Source: Archivesica marissinica
Lineage: Eukaryota > Mollusca > Bivalvia > Venerida > Vesicomyidae
Assembly: GCA_014843695.1 (NCBI GenBank)
Contig: CM026398.1
Location: 15,448,725 to 15,512,724 of the forward strand
Length of the DNA: 64,000 nucleotides
Direction: 5' to 3'
Below, piece after piece: positions 33,764 through 44,490 of the stretch. The notes beneath the pieces were generated by a model. The model did no database searches, had not been told where the DNA came from, and worked only from the letters and a program-made list of their open reading frames with translations. Every line of letters starts with the position of its first letter. Position 1 is the first letter of the stretch. The translations under genes and the position numbers were made by a program.

Positions 33764-36700
33764 CTGAAAAGATATGTGAACAATTGATTCATATTCATTG
33801 TGTGTTTTTTACGTTTATTTATCGTCGCTACCGGTTGCCCATATGAACGACGCCTCCTGAAGATATTAGTCATTTTAGATTTTGGAGGATAGTGCACGAT
33901 ACAGACAGAGACCCATTCCAGAGTCTCCTCTGGTTCTCTTACGTGCACGGTGTAAAGCACCGACACGAGACCTCGGTTTAACGTCCCATCTGAAAGACTG
34001 TTAATTTTATTATGGTCAGACGGGGGATCGAACCTGCGATCCCTGGATTACCATATTCAATCTATACTTGGAACCATTGAGTGCGAACATCGAGTCTACA
34101 ATGGCCACGGATTCGAGCCCCGACCAGTCCGTGTCTCGTTATATGAAAAGGTTGGCCGTTTACTACGGAGGTTTGTGCACCAAGTACTGGTTAACCGCTG
34201 GAGCCTGTCCATGAAATATGTTGTTAGGTAAACAGCCCGTCGCTCAAATGGGCAACCGGTACCGACGTTTAAATAAACTTAAATAATAAAAAAATACACA
34301 ATTGCAGTTGTTTCAATATATGTTAGTATTTCGATGTATCAAATTTACATATTGCAATTCGTGATAGCGCAGTGGTAGCCCGTTCGCTTCATGTGCGAAC
34401 GGCCTGGAGTTCGAGGCCCGCTGGAGCCGTTACGATTGTGTCCTTAGGCAAGGCATTTAAATTCCACGTTGCCTCTTCTCTCTCCCTCGTGGCGATGAAT
34501 TCCATCAGGAATGAGGTCTCGAGAGTGATTACTATAAGTTATAAGAACGTGTTTCGCAATCGAGCTAAAATAAATTTATATAAATAAATAAAACATTTAC
34601 ACACTAAAGATAATTCGTTGTATGTAACTAGTGTCGTAGTAATGTTCTTGGCAACCAATAGCTATGTATACTAACAGGCCACCAGTCCGAATAGAGTATC
34701 TAAGATTCATCAATGGGATTTATTTATTATTTAAGTTTATTTATCGTCGCTACCGGTTGCCCAAATGAAACCCGGGTTCCATCCTCGGACTGGGAAGTAT
34801 GTGAGATGATACCATGGTCGACAAATCGGACAGGCTGGCTTTCTCTACGCGTTCATCCACGCCAACGAGAGTGATTATGTCAAGTTATATAGCTTGTTTC
34901 GCAATCGTTGTATAATAAATAACATTTCTAACTGGCCTAACGTAATCCTAATGGCTGGGAACGTAATCCTAATGGCTGGGAAGTATGTGAGATGGTACGA
35001 TGGTCACCAGATCGGACAGGTGGGTTTTCTCCGGGTACTCCGGTTTCCTCCCACACGAATGACCACATTTACGCTTTCATCCGCGCCAACAAGAGTGATT
35101 AATATAAGTTGATAAAGCTTGTTTCGCAATTGTTGTAAAATAAATAAAGTTTAATACTTTTTTTTACATGCATACGGAAATGAACACACTTTGGAACGTC
35201 TCATATTGATCTATGTATAACCTACATAAGACCTATCTTTGGCACTAATTGCCAGACCCTTTATGTGTGTTTTACGTTTATTTATCGTCGCTACCGGTTG
35301 CCCATATCAGCGACGCTTGTTGGAGGATAGTGCACTGATACAGACATATATCCATTCCAGAATCTCGTCTGGTTCGTTTACGTGCACGGTGTAAAGCACC
35401 GACACGACATATCGGTTTAAAATCCAATCTGAAAGACTTGTGTGTATTAGGGTCAGACCATTTTTGCTATGTTACACAGCTATATGCATTAAGTGTATTA
35501 TAATGTATTAACTAATTTATCATATGATTAATACATGTACAATATGTAGTCTAGTGGATTATATATGCAGTAAATCTGGTTAAATCAAACATACTATATT
35601 ATATACTTTCATTTCGATATGTGTCCGAAAGTTACAATCATAATTCTACTCATCGTACTCAATCACACATAATTAATGAGAAACATTAGTCAGTTACTGC
35701 CCCTGAATACTCCTAATAGTATATTGGTCCTCTTAATTGGTTTACTCTGTTTTTATTGTTGTTTCCTTTGTACCACATGTTTTCCATTCGCATCCGTATT
35801 CTCGTCTTATAATTATGAAATTATTAAATCTCGATAGTTATCCTTTAGCATGTCCAATGGATACCTTACAGGTAAAAATTGACTCAATTAATTAACACTA
35901 GTTTGATAAAATTACACGTATCCTAACGCAACATCTGTTTAGACGACAACAGTAAAAACAAAGGATTCCAACTAAAAGGACCAATATACATTTAGGAATA
36001 AATCTGACTTTATCCATCAAGGCAGGTAATAGAAAAACCAGTAATGTCTCTCATTATATGTTATTATGTGGCTAGTTTCATATCAGCCTAGGTATCGACG
36101 CGAGGTAACTTGATATCAGCCTAGGTATCGACGCGAGGTAACTTGATATCAGCCTAGGTATCGACGCGAGGTAACTTGATATCAGCCTAGGTATCGACGC
36201 GAGGTAACTTGATATCAGCCTATGTATCGACGCGAGGTAACTTGATATCAGCCTGGGTATCGACGCGAGGTAACTTGATATCAGCCTAGGCATCGACGCG
36301 AGGTAACTTGATATCAGCCTGGGACCGAAGGTCAACGCCCGATATTAAGTGAGTGAGGATCGATAGGCTGGTATGAAACTACAGACGGATCTGTAGTCCA
36401 GTGGTAACACGCTGGACTGGTAATCCAGTGATCGCAGGTTCGATCCCCCGTCTGACACTAATACAATTAACAGTCTTTCAGATGGGACGTTTAACCGAAG
36501 TCTCGTGTCGGTGCTTTATACTGTGCACGTAAAAGAACCAGAGGAGTCTCTGGAATGGGTCTCTGTCTGTATCATTGCACTATCCTCCAAAATCTAAACT
36601 GACTAATCTCTTCAGGAGGCGTCGCTCATATGGGCAACCGGTAGTGACGATAAATAAACGTAAAACGCACACAGATCGGAAAACACAACATATCAACCTG

Positions 36701-37399
36701 GGTGGTAGACAGTATTGTGGTAGGCAAATATCGGCATAAAAGTCTAAACTTCATATATAAATAATAATGATCAACTCTATAAGAGTCGGGTACTGGATGT
36801 GTATTCGCCAATAAACATCTGAATAACCAACTATCATCTACAAGCCAACTTCACAGACCTTTATTATTGGTAGATTCTATTACATTGCACATAACAGACG
36901 GATCTGTAGTCCAGTGGTAACACGCTGGACTGGTAATCCAGGGATCGCAGGTTCGATCCCCCGTCTGACCCTAATAAGATTCATAAAATTCAGATGGGAC
37001 GTTAAACCGAGGTCTCGTGTCGGTGCTTTACATCGTGCACGTAAAAGAACCAGAGGAGATTCTGGAATGGTGCACTATATGATGCACTATCCTCCAAAAT
37101 CTAAAATAACTAATCTCTTCAGGAGGCGTCGCTCACATGGGCAACCGGTAGCGACGATAAATAAACGTAAAAACAGAAAAAAACATTGCACATAGAAAAT
37201 ATGTTAAATCTAACTCACAAGACTGGTGCCGTGCATTAACACGTGCTATATCAGCACGTAGACCGGCCACCTCAGCGACCAGGATATTTCGTGCTTCCTT
37301 CTCATGTCGCAATAGCATCAGTAAACTTGATAACGAATAATCATCTAAAAGAAAGGCATTGCATGAAATGCCGAATAAAATAATCAGAAACTTCATCAT
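33333..37399 (-). CDS. Secreted C1q-domain protein (two-exon gene span)
   Basis: A complete 203-residue protein from two exons on the minus strand (37399-37219 and 33763-33333), joined in phase 1. Order: signal peptide (about 1-16, MMKFLIILFGISCNA), a charged helical stretch (about 20-58) that could form a short coiled coil, a cysteine-containing linker (QCNCPPSR), and a C1q domain filling about 70-203 at the C-terminus. Family knowledge: C1q domains form trimers that bind microbial surfaces or other ligands, and bivalves have hundreds of such genes. There is no collagen region, so it is a C1q-like rather than true C1q chain. The 3.45-kb intron holds at least nine SINE copies or fragments and a 33-bp array. 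The ligand cannot be inferred. Confidence 0.88.
33799..34053 (-). mobile_element. SINE family A, head truncated
   Basis: The tail, body and B box are present. It ends abruptly after GGATTACCA in the anticodon arm. It lies in the C1q intron, about 35 bp upstream of the exon 2 acceptor. Confidence 0.85.
34100..34282 (+). mobile_element. Chimeric SINE: family D head and body with family A tail
   Basis: Family D sequence (CGGATTCGAGCCCCG, GGTTGGCCGTTTACTACGG, TACTGGTTAACCGCTGGAGC) runs to GTTAGGTAAACAGCCCG. It then switches to the family A tail CGCTCAAATGGGCAACCGGT and AATAAACTTAAAT. The switch suggests template switching or recombination between families. Confidence 0.7.
34359..34590 (+). mobile_element. 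SINE family B, full length
   Basis: Head TCGTGATAGCGCAGTGGTAG, B box GAGTTCGAGGCCC, body and tail AATCGAGCTAAAATAAATTT, followed by AAATA repeats. Confidence 0.9.
34731..34918. mobile_element. Inverted SINE A tail joined to a 5'-truncated SINE C
   Basis: An inverted family A tail (34731-34767) meets a plus-strand family C copy that starts at the T arm (ACCCGGGTTCCATCC) and runs to AATCGTTGTATAATAAATA. It is a second example of a fused SINE pair. Confidence 0.7.
34979..35152 (+). mobile_element. SINE family C, 5'-truncated
   Basis: It starts at AGTATGTGAGATGGTACG and runs through a well-kept body to TGTAAAATAAATAAAGTTT. The preceding CGTAATCCTAATGGCTGGGA is doubled at 34941-34980. Confidence 0.85.
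35263..35459 (-). mobile_element. SINE family A with internal deletion and no head
   Basis: Tail and body are present with a 30-bp deletion near 35315. It ends at AGGGTCAGACCA before the B box. Confidence 0.8.
35670..36060 (-). mobile_element. Inverted copy of the 385-bp dispersed element
   Basis: It carries GTTACTGCCCCTGAATACTC and AACAACAGTAAAAACAAAGG-like landmarks in reverse order to 15089-15473. The tips are AATGAGAAACATTAGTC and GTAATGTCTCTCATTAT. Confidence 0.7.
36076..36331. repeat. 33-bp tandem repeat
   Basis: Nearly eight copies of a unit (TCAGCCTAGGTATCGACGCG, AGGTAACTTGATA). As 33 is a multiple of three, the minus-strand frame stays open with an 11-residue period. It is in the C1q intron. 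Confidence 0.95.
36382..36674 (+). mobile_element. SINE family A, full length
   Basis: Head CAGACGGATCTGTAGTCCAG, B box CAGGTTCGATCCCCC, body and tail. CAGACGG and CCGTCTG could still pair as an acceptor stem, but the T stem does not pair well. Confidence 0.92.
36895..37175 (+). mobile_element. SINE family A, full length
   Basis: The head is near-identical to the copy at 36382. Short deletions occur in the TTAACAGTCTTTC and GGGTCTCTGTCTG segments. It ends 44 bp from the C1q exon 1 donor. Confidence 0.9.
37219..37399 (-). CDS. C1q gene exon 1 (signal peptide and helix)
   Basis: It starts at ATG 37399 (a second ATG follows at once) and ends at donor GTGAGT after HQS. It encodes a hydrophobic leader, then LLRHEKEARNILVAEVAGL and RADIARVNARHQ, a leucine/alanine-rich heptad-like helix. 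The 121-codon frame over it starts further upstream inside a MITE and should not be used. Confidence 0.85.
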
Positions 37400-37468
37400 T
37401 GAAATCAACAAGCTAAATGCCAATAGTTGTACTAAACAAAAGATACCTTTAAAGTGACAGTACGTCTT

Positions 37469-37619
37469 AGCCTGGGTTCCAGTCTGTCGATTTTTCACTT
37501 TTTAACTTCTGGCAAAATGACATGATCAGAAACTCAATACTGCTCAATTAATAGTATCGGTGTTAAAATATATTTATTTGACTGACCAGGCAAAATATAT
37601 CGACGCCTGTTCTCAGGCT
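37469..37619 (-). mobile_element. AGCCTGGG-family MITE in the C1q promoter region
   Basis: An inverted copy of the element at 1296-1440, with tips AGCCTGGGTTCCAGTC and GCCTGTTCTCAGGCT. It begins 70 bp upstream of the C1q start codon, so it is likely to overlap the promoter or 5' UTR. Confidence 0.7.
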
Positions 37620-37765
37620 AAGTACATCTGTCAAAAAATAAAACTTCTGCATAATGTAATTCCTATTATCTATTATATTGTTAATTTTCCCTCAAACTAT
37701 TTGCCACAGACACTGTGTATTTCAACTATTAAACAAACGTCGTATACGATATCTCATTAGGGTCA

Positions 37766-38735
37766 ACAATCATGACATTACAAATTAATGTACGGTCATG
37801 ACATTGCAAATTAATGTACGGTCATGACATTGCAAATTAATGTAAATAGGGTCAACATGCATGACATTACAAATTAATGTACGGTCATGACATTACAACT
37901 TAATGTAAATAGGGTCAACATTCATCACATAACAAATTGATGTAAATAGGGTCAACATTCACCACATAACAAATTAATGTAAATAGGGTCAACATTCACC
38001 ACATAACAAATTGATGTAAATAGGGTCAACATTCACCACATAACAAATTAATGTAAATAGGGTCAACATTCACCACATAACAAATTAATGTAAATAGTGT
38101 CCACATTCACCACATAATAAATTAATATAAATAGGGTCAACATTCATGACATTTATGTAAATAGGGTCAACATTCACCACCTAACAAATTAATGTAAATA
38201 GTGTCCACATTCACCACATAACACGTTGTCAACATTCATGACATTTATGTAAATAGGGTCGACATTCACCACATAACAAATTGATGTAAATAGTGTCCAC
38301 ATTCACCACATAACACATTGTCAACATTCATGACATTTATGTAAATAGGGTCAACATTCACCACATAACAAATTGATGTAAATAGTGTCCACATTCACCA
38401 CATAACAAATTGTCAACATTCACCACATAACAAATTGTCAACATTCATGACATTTATGTAAATAGTGTCCACATTCACCACATAACACATTGTCAACATT
38501 CATGACATTAATGTAAATAGGGTCAACATTCACCACATAACAAATTAATGTAAATATGGTCAACATTCACCACATAACACATTGTCAACATTCATGACAT
38601 TAATGTAAATAGGGTCAACATTCACCACATAACAAATTGATGTAAATAAGGTCAACATTCACCACATAACAAATTGATGTAAATTGGGTCAACATTCATG
38701 ACATTTATGTAAATAGGTTCAACATTCATGTGCAA
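37766..38735. repeat. 38-bp tandem repeat with deletion variants
   Basis: Units of GTCAACATTCACCACATAAC plus AAATTAATGTAAATAGGG. Shortened units (CATGACATTTATGTAAATAG) alternate with full ones. Confidence 0.93.
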
Positions 38736-38739
38736 TGCA

Positions 38740-39056
38740 ATGCGTATATCCCGAATAACAACTGTTATGGTATACATTTACCGCTATATCTCACATTTGT
38801 GCCTGTGAATATATATATTATTATATATCATATATATTTAGAACAATCTGATATAAGTTATCTCTAAGCAACAACATCACGCGTTTAGTATATACTCCAA
38901 TAACAAACAAACGTCAATTCAAGAGTGTGGCTGACCGTTATATGAAATCGTACCCAAGTTCACCTTTGAGGGTATGTTAACCGAAAATATACTGTTTATT
39001 AATTGAAAATTAGTGTTCAAATGACTTCGGAAGAATGCATAGTAGCAACGTTACTT
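38740..39056 (-). mobile_element. Inverted relative of the 161-679 element
   Basis: Read on the minus strand it matches 300-480 in order: ACTAAACGCGTGAT, TTAGAGATAACTT, AATGTGAGATATAGCGG and TATTCGGGATATACGC. No clear tips. Confidence 0.6.
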
Positions 39057-39320
39057 AAAGTTTCGTTTAAACCTTATTTATTTTACAACGATTGCGAAGC
39101 AAGTTCTAACAACGTCTATTAATCACTCTCGTTGGCGCGGATGAAAGCGTAAATGTGGGCATTCGTGTGGGAGGAAACCGGAGTACCCGGAGAAAACCAA
39201 CATGTCCGATCCGGCGACCACCGTACCATCTCACATACTTCTCGGTCCGAGGATCGAACCCGGGTTATATTGGTGAGAAGGTGAGAAGCGAGCGCGCTAA
39301 CCACTGCGCTAATCGGATGG
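39057..39320 (-). mobile_element. SINE family C, full length
   Basis: Tail, shared TAATCACTCTCGTTGGCG block, body, B box and head are present. A short duplication GGTGAGAAGGTGAGAAGC sits in the anticodon region. Confidence 0.9.
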
Positions 39321-39605
39321 CGAACTAATATTTAAACGTTATTTAAACATGAAAAGATACCGGTTTTACTTTTTGCTATGTAATTCCGCTTTAAACGGAT
39401 ATACACAGATACTCTTATCAGTAAACCCTGAATGTATGTCATCAAATACATGAACCTACTAACGTTGATGTTTATATGACATTGCGCTATTAGATATTGC
39501 CAGGTTAAAGACATGTTCCTGTCCAAAAGGGCTGTCGCACCTTTTAAAAACGTTGCTGTCATACATACAAGTGTATTAATTACAAAATCAGTATTATATG
39601 AATTT

Positions 39606-40552
39606 CATTTCTACATATGTCACGTATCTACATGTCACGTACCTCCATGTCACGTACCTGCATGTCATGTAGCTGCATGCCACGTATCTTCATGTCACGT
39701 ATCTACATATCACGTAGCTGCATGTCACGTAGCTGCATGCCACGTATCTTCATGTCACGTATCTACATATCACGTAGCTGCATGTCACGTAGCTACATGC
39801 CACGTATCTACATGACACGTAGTTGTATGTCACGTAGTTGCACGTCACGTAGCTGCATGCCACGTAACTACATGCCACGTATCTGCATGTCAAGTATCTA
39901 CATGTCACGTAGCTGCATGTCACGTAGCTGCATGTCACGTATCTACATGCCACGTAGCTGAATGTCACGTAGCTGCATGTCACGTATCTACATGTCACGT
40001 ATCTACATGTCACATAGCTGCATGTCACATATCGCCATGTCACGTATCTACATGTCACGTATCTACATGTCACATAGCTGCATGTCACATATCGCCATGT
40101 CACGTATCGCCATGTCACGTATCTACATGTCACATAGCTGCATGTCACATATCGTCATGTTACGAATCTACATGTCACGTATCTACATGTCACATAGCTG
40201 CATGTCACATATCGCCATGTCACGTATCTACTTGTCACGTATCTACATGTCACATAGCTGCATGTCACATATCTACATGTCACATAGCTGCATGTCACAT
40301 ATCGCCATGTCACGTATCTACATGTCACATAGCTGCATGTCACATATCGCCATGTCACGTATCTACATGTCACATAGCTGCATGTCACATATCGCCATGT
40401 CACGTATCTACATGTCACGTATCTACATGTCACGTATCTACATGTCACATAGCTGCATGTCACATATTGTACTGTCACGTATCTACATGTCACATAGCTG
40501 CATGTCACATATCGTCATGTCACGTATCTACATGTCACGTATCTACATATCA
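39606..40552. repeat. 15-bp satellite (CATGTCACGTATCTA)
   Basis: About 63 units. The period is a multiple of three, so a 206-codon plus frame and two minus frames stay open with five-residue periods. Higher-order blocks with CACATAGCTG and CACATATCGC recur from 40005 on. Confidence 0.96.
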
Positions 40553-40724
40553 AGCATGCATGTGGAATATGGCCATTTTTAACAGGTGTATGTCCACTCG
40601 AATGAAACGTGACATTTAACAATTCTGTGGTAGAATGCAAGAGCCAAAGATGCCAATGTGTAGTTTCCTATTTAACGTACAGCCGGGTGTAGTTGTTAAT
40701 AGACCCTGGGACACTCCTCCCCCT

Positions 40725-40878
40725 AGCCTTGGAACAGGCGTCGATATATTTTGCCTGGCCAGTCAAATAAATATATATTTAACTGCGAGACTATTAATTG
40801 AGCCGTATTGAGTTTCTGATCATATGTCATTTTGCCAGAAGTTAAAAAGTGAAAATTCGACAGACTGGCACCCAGGCT
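40725..40878 (+). mobile_element. AGCCTGGG-family MITE
   Basis: Third copy of the family, with the same interior GAGTTTCTGATCAT and CCAGAAGTTAAAAAGTG. A run of C follows at 40880. Confidence 0.7.
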
Positions 40879-40909
40879 ACCCCCCCCCCCCCGATAAGCC
40901 GTACATTAG

Positions 40910-41128
40910 TGGAAGTCGATGGCCACAGTTGATGCGCGTTCGCTCCAGGTGCGAAATGTCGAGCCCATGCTGGAGCTGTTACGAGTGTGCCCTTAGGCAA
41001 GGCATTTAATTTCCATGTTGCCTCTTCTCTCTCCCTCGTGGCGATGGATTCCACCAGGAATGAGGTCTCGAGAGTGATTAATATAAGTTAAAAGAACTTG
41101 TTTCGCAATCGAGCTAAAATAAATTTGT
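40910..41128 (+). mobile_element. SINE family B, head degraded
   Basis: The anticodon arm (GTTCGCTCCAGGTGCGAA) and body are good and the B box is damaged. The tail CAATCGAGCTAAAATAAATT is repeated in part at 41205-41235. Confidence 0.85.
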
Positions 41129-41339
41129 ATTAAGAAGTAAAATTAATATTGAATTCGAAAACAAATGGTAAAAGCGAAGCTGCTCTCACCGGCAACAATC
41201 ATAACTATAAAATAAAATAAATTTGTATAAACTAAGCCGTACATCATAGACCTTGGCTGAAGTATTGGTATTACTTGAAACTTGTTTGCTTAAACGCCTA
41301 TTTCTACATATTACATATTCCATGGCATTGTACAATAAT

Positions 41340-41658
41340 GAATTAAAAGATAATAAAAACAGTACATCAATCCAGACACAAACATTAAATAACCCGTTAT
41401 CAAGGAAGAAATCGCATTAGAATATTCAGAACAATGCGTAGTAGTCTCTGAAGAAGTGAGTTTTCAATTGTTTCTTGAATATGTTAACTGACTCACTTTG
41501 TCTAAGGCTCAACGGCAGTTCATTCCAAAGCTGTGGTCCAACAGTACTAAGACTTCTGTCACTGAAGATCTTTTTCTTATTATAAGGAACACGGTGGCAT
41601 CCTACTGATGATTCAGAGGATCGTAGTGAGCGTTTTGAGACTTTGCTGGACACAAGTT
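41340..41658 (-). mobile_element. LINE 3' fragment (C-terminal tail of ORF2)
   Basis: Minus-strand frame 41653-41426 encodes FSDRSLSTVGPQLWNELP and FKKQLKTHFFRDYY, the standard ending of many CR1/L2-like LINE proteins, then a stop and AT-rich tail. It is interrupted by a family A SINE at 41660. The few bases beyond 41962 may be its continuation but are decayed. Confidence 0.65.
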
Positions 41659-41659
41659 C

Positions 41660-41950
41660 TGTGTGTTTTACGTTTATTTATCGTCGCTACCGGTTGCCCA
41701 TATGAGCGACGCCTCCTGAAGAGATTAGTTATTTTAGATTTTGGAGGATAGTGCATCATACAGACAGAGACCAATTCCAGAATCTCCTCTGGTTCTTTTA
41801 CGTGCACAGTGTAAAGTACCGACACGAGACCTCGGTTTAACGTCCCATCTGAAAGACTGTTAATTTTATTAGGGTCAGACGGGGGATCGAACCTGCGATC
41901 CCTGGATTACCAGACCAGCGTGATACCACTGGACTACAGATCCGTCTGTG
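41660..41950 (-). mobile_element. SINE family A, full length, inserted in a LINE tail
   Basis: Complete tail, body and head. Flanks GGACACAAGTTC (41648-41659) and GGACAAAAGTTC (41950-41961) are a 12-bp target duplication with one mismatch. Confidence 0.9.
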
Positions 41951-41961
41951 GACAAAAGTTC

Positions 41962-42322
41962 AATAAGGTATTACACGTTTTATGATTCTTCTGAGACCCT
42001 ACTGCTTCGAAAATGATTTTAATGTAGGCCTATGTTTCGAAGTGTCATGTTCTCAACTTAATGTTTCAATGCTACTCTTAGTTTAATAATATTTTATTGT
42101 AAATCAATGGTTAATGTTATGCACAGAACGATGCAATACATAGTATGAAAATGCAAATGGTTTGGGCCACAAGTATTGACAAAATTAGACAACGGCCCGC
42201 ACCAGTAAAGTCTAGCTAACGTTTGATTAAACTAAATGAGTTTCTTTGAGATTATACAAAACTAGGATGAAAATAAAACTGAACCAAAGGATAAAAAGAC
42301 CTATAACAATAAAACGTCGATA
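41962..42322. other. Unassigned spacer
   Basis: Nothing recognised beyond possible LINE remnants at the left edge. Confidence 0.4.
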
Positions 42323-42324
42323 TA

Positions 42325-42722
42325 CAGTCAAACCTGCATTAAGAAGCCAGCCAAGGGAATCACAGAAAGTGGTTGCTTAGCACAGGTGGCTGCTTAATAG
42401 AGGCAAATATATACTAAAACAACATATTGGGAATCTGGAAACTGGCTGCTTAATACAGGTTGGCTGCTTAATGGAGGTGACCACTAACACAGGTTTGACT
42501 GTGCTTAATGGAGGTGACCACTAACACAGGTTGACTGTGCTTAATGGAGGTGACCACTAACACAGGTTTGACTGTACTTAATGGAGGTGACCACTAACAC
42601 AGGTTTGACTGTGCTTAATGGAGGTGACCACTAACACAGGTTTGACTGTACTTAATGGAGGTGACCACTAACACAGGTTTGACTGTGCTTAATGGAGGTG
42701 ACCACTAACACAGGTTCGACTG
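42325..42722 (-). mobile_element. Tc1/mariner-like MITE with its end amplified as a 37-bp array
   Basis: A TA-flanked element in the reverse direction. CAGTCAAACCTGCATTAAG opens it and GGTTCGACTG closes it. From about 42468 the terminal stretch (TGCTTAATGGAGGTGACCAC, TAACACAGGTTTGACTG) is repeated about 6.5 times at 37 bp. Other family members carry this stretch once. Confidence 0.85.
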
Positions 42723-42782
42723 TAGAACTGTACTACAGTGTCCTGGTCATAGATTGATACAAATGACTCATGATTCCAACTG

Positions 42783-42936
42783 AAGACCCGGAGTTCGAGC
42801 CCCGCTGGAGCCGTTACGAGTGTGTCCTTATGCAAGGCATTTAAATTCCACGTTGCCTCTTCTCTCCCTCGTGGCGATGGATTCCATCAGGAATGACGTC
42901 TTCGCAATCGAGCTAAAAATAAATTTGTATAAACTA
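42783..42936 (+). mobile_element. SINE family B fragment
   Basis: It begins at the B box (GAGTTCGAGCCCCGCTGG) and has an internal deletion joining GGAATGACGTC to TTCGCAATCGAGC. Confidence 0.85.
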
Positions 42937-43277
42937 ACTGATGCTCACCTATGCCACGCCCAGTCCCGAACCCATGACTCCGTCTCACATGCAAATAACG
43001 TATAATTAATTCAAGCGAGCAGTGCCGAAACAGGGTGAGAATTTTTTATGTAAGTTTGCACGTCCACAAATAAACATTTGTTCTCATCAACATTATGTTA
43101 ACGACTCAATACCATGAAGTAATTTAATGAAGCTTAATAGGTGGAATCTATGAGTATTGAAGAAAAGTGTATGACGATCATTTCTATTATATATATTACA
43201 TTTGAGGAAGAAATGAACTGCTACGCTCGTGTATATACAGTGTATGTCTGACTACACCATACTGCACCGTGGTCACA
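42937..43277. other. Unassigned spacer
   Basis: No gene, repeat or element recognised. Confidence 0.4.
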
Positions 43278-43566
43278 GACGGATCTGTAGTCCAGTGGTT
43301 AACACGCTGGACTGGTAATCCAGGGATCGCAGGTTCGACCCCCCGTCTGACCATAATAAAATAACACTCTTTCAGATGGGACTTTAAACCGAGGTCTCGT
43401 GTCGGTGCTTTACATCGTGCACGTAAAAGAACCAGAGGATACTCTGGAATGGGTCTCTGTCTGTATCATTGCACTGTCACCCGAAAATCTAAAATGACTA
43501 ATCTCTTCAGGAGGCGTCGCTCATATGGGCAACGGGTAGCGACTATAAATAAACGTAAAACATATA
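43278..43566 (+). mobile_element. SINE family A, full length
   Basis: Head CAGACGGATCTGTAGTCCAG, B box CAGGTTCGACCCCCC, body and tail ending AAACGTAAAACATA. Confidence 0.9.
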
Positions 43567-43744
43567 CGCACCATAGTCGAAATTGAGAATACACTATCGT
43601 AGTTGCCCAAGCGTCACACAGGCGTGGTCTAACATGTCAGTAACGTTAGAACAGACCTTATAAATACCGCTACCACTTGGGTTGTGAGTTCGAGTCATAT
43701 CACGGAAACAGATATATCTCCAATTTATGTGACCAAGATTTCAG

Positions 43745-44490
43745 TGGGTCAGTGATTAACCCGTCGGATTGCGAACCCATGTAGTCCTATCGGGTGTCGG
43801 ATGCTTCGTCAACTAGAGGTTTCGTCAACCCTGGAGGTTTCGTCAACGATGTCATTTGATGTGAAATGTTTGTAAGTTATTAATTGGCAAGGACTTAATT
43901 GTGGACATTAATTGTTAAATGATTTAACTAGATCTATGTGTTATTTTCATTTTTATGTGATTTTTATGTATATTTGTTATAGATGGCTGACAGTCCCAGT
44001 GTAGAAATCTTCCGGTAGATCCGCTGATTCCAGTGGAATATATATCTTTACTTCGCTTTGGTATGTGACATGCATCTCGAAAAAAGGGCTTACATTGTAC
44101 GCTTGCAAGCTTCAATTATTGTTGCTTAATCGCCTAATTGACGAAACCTCTCACATAATCACATCGTTGACGAAACCTCTTAACAATTTCCCTCTATATT
44201 GCCTTGTTGACGAAACATCCAGTTGACGAAACCTCCTGCATTCGTCCTATCACAGGTCCGATCCCTTGTCTGACCATAATAATAATAATGTTAGTAATAT
44301 TATTATTTCAGATGAGAAGTCCCTATTAACGGATGCATCAGGTATAGGTAGTATACAGCGGGCATGTAAAAACCCAGGGATCATTCAATACCTTACACTA
44401 TCCTACATCATAGGCTTATGACTAATGTAGGCGGCCTACCTCTGGAGACGTGGGCCACTGGCGAAGATAAATAAACATGGCAAAACAAAG
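43745..44490 (+). mobile_element. Old, diverged SINE A-like copy split by a DNA element
   Basis: The head (GTGATTAACCCGTCGGATTG) is interrupted at 43792. It resumes at 44244 with B box CAGGTCCGATCCC, TTCAGATGAGAAG, a recognisable family A body and the tail GGCGAAGATAAATAAACATG. Divergence marks it as an old member or sister family. Confidence 0.7.
43792..44243. mobile_element. hAT-like MITE with GAGGTTTCGTCAAC subterminal repeats
   Basis: The exact 8-bp target duplication GTCCTATC is at 43784-43791 and 44244-44251. The tips match at 17 of 23 (GGGTGTCGGATGCTTCGTCA against the complement of the right end). The motif GAGGTTTCGTCAAC or a variant occurs three times near the left end and its complement four times near the right end. 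Copies of this kind could be transposase-binding sites. Confidence 0.8.

Noticed and set aside
36896..36968. Possible functional tRNA-Thr gene
   Set aside because: It is the head of a family A SINE. The T stem does not pair properly and the same head is followed by the SINE body in more than ten copies.
37133..37498. 121-codon single-exon protein upstream of the C1q exon
   Set aside because: The frame begins in a MITE and ends in a SINE. The true coding part is 37399-37219, spliced to the C1q exon.
39617..40582. MSRIYMSRSC-like 206-codon frame and its antisense partners
   Set aside because: 15-bp satellite whose period is a multiple of three.
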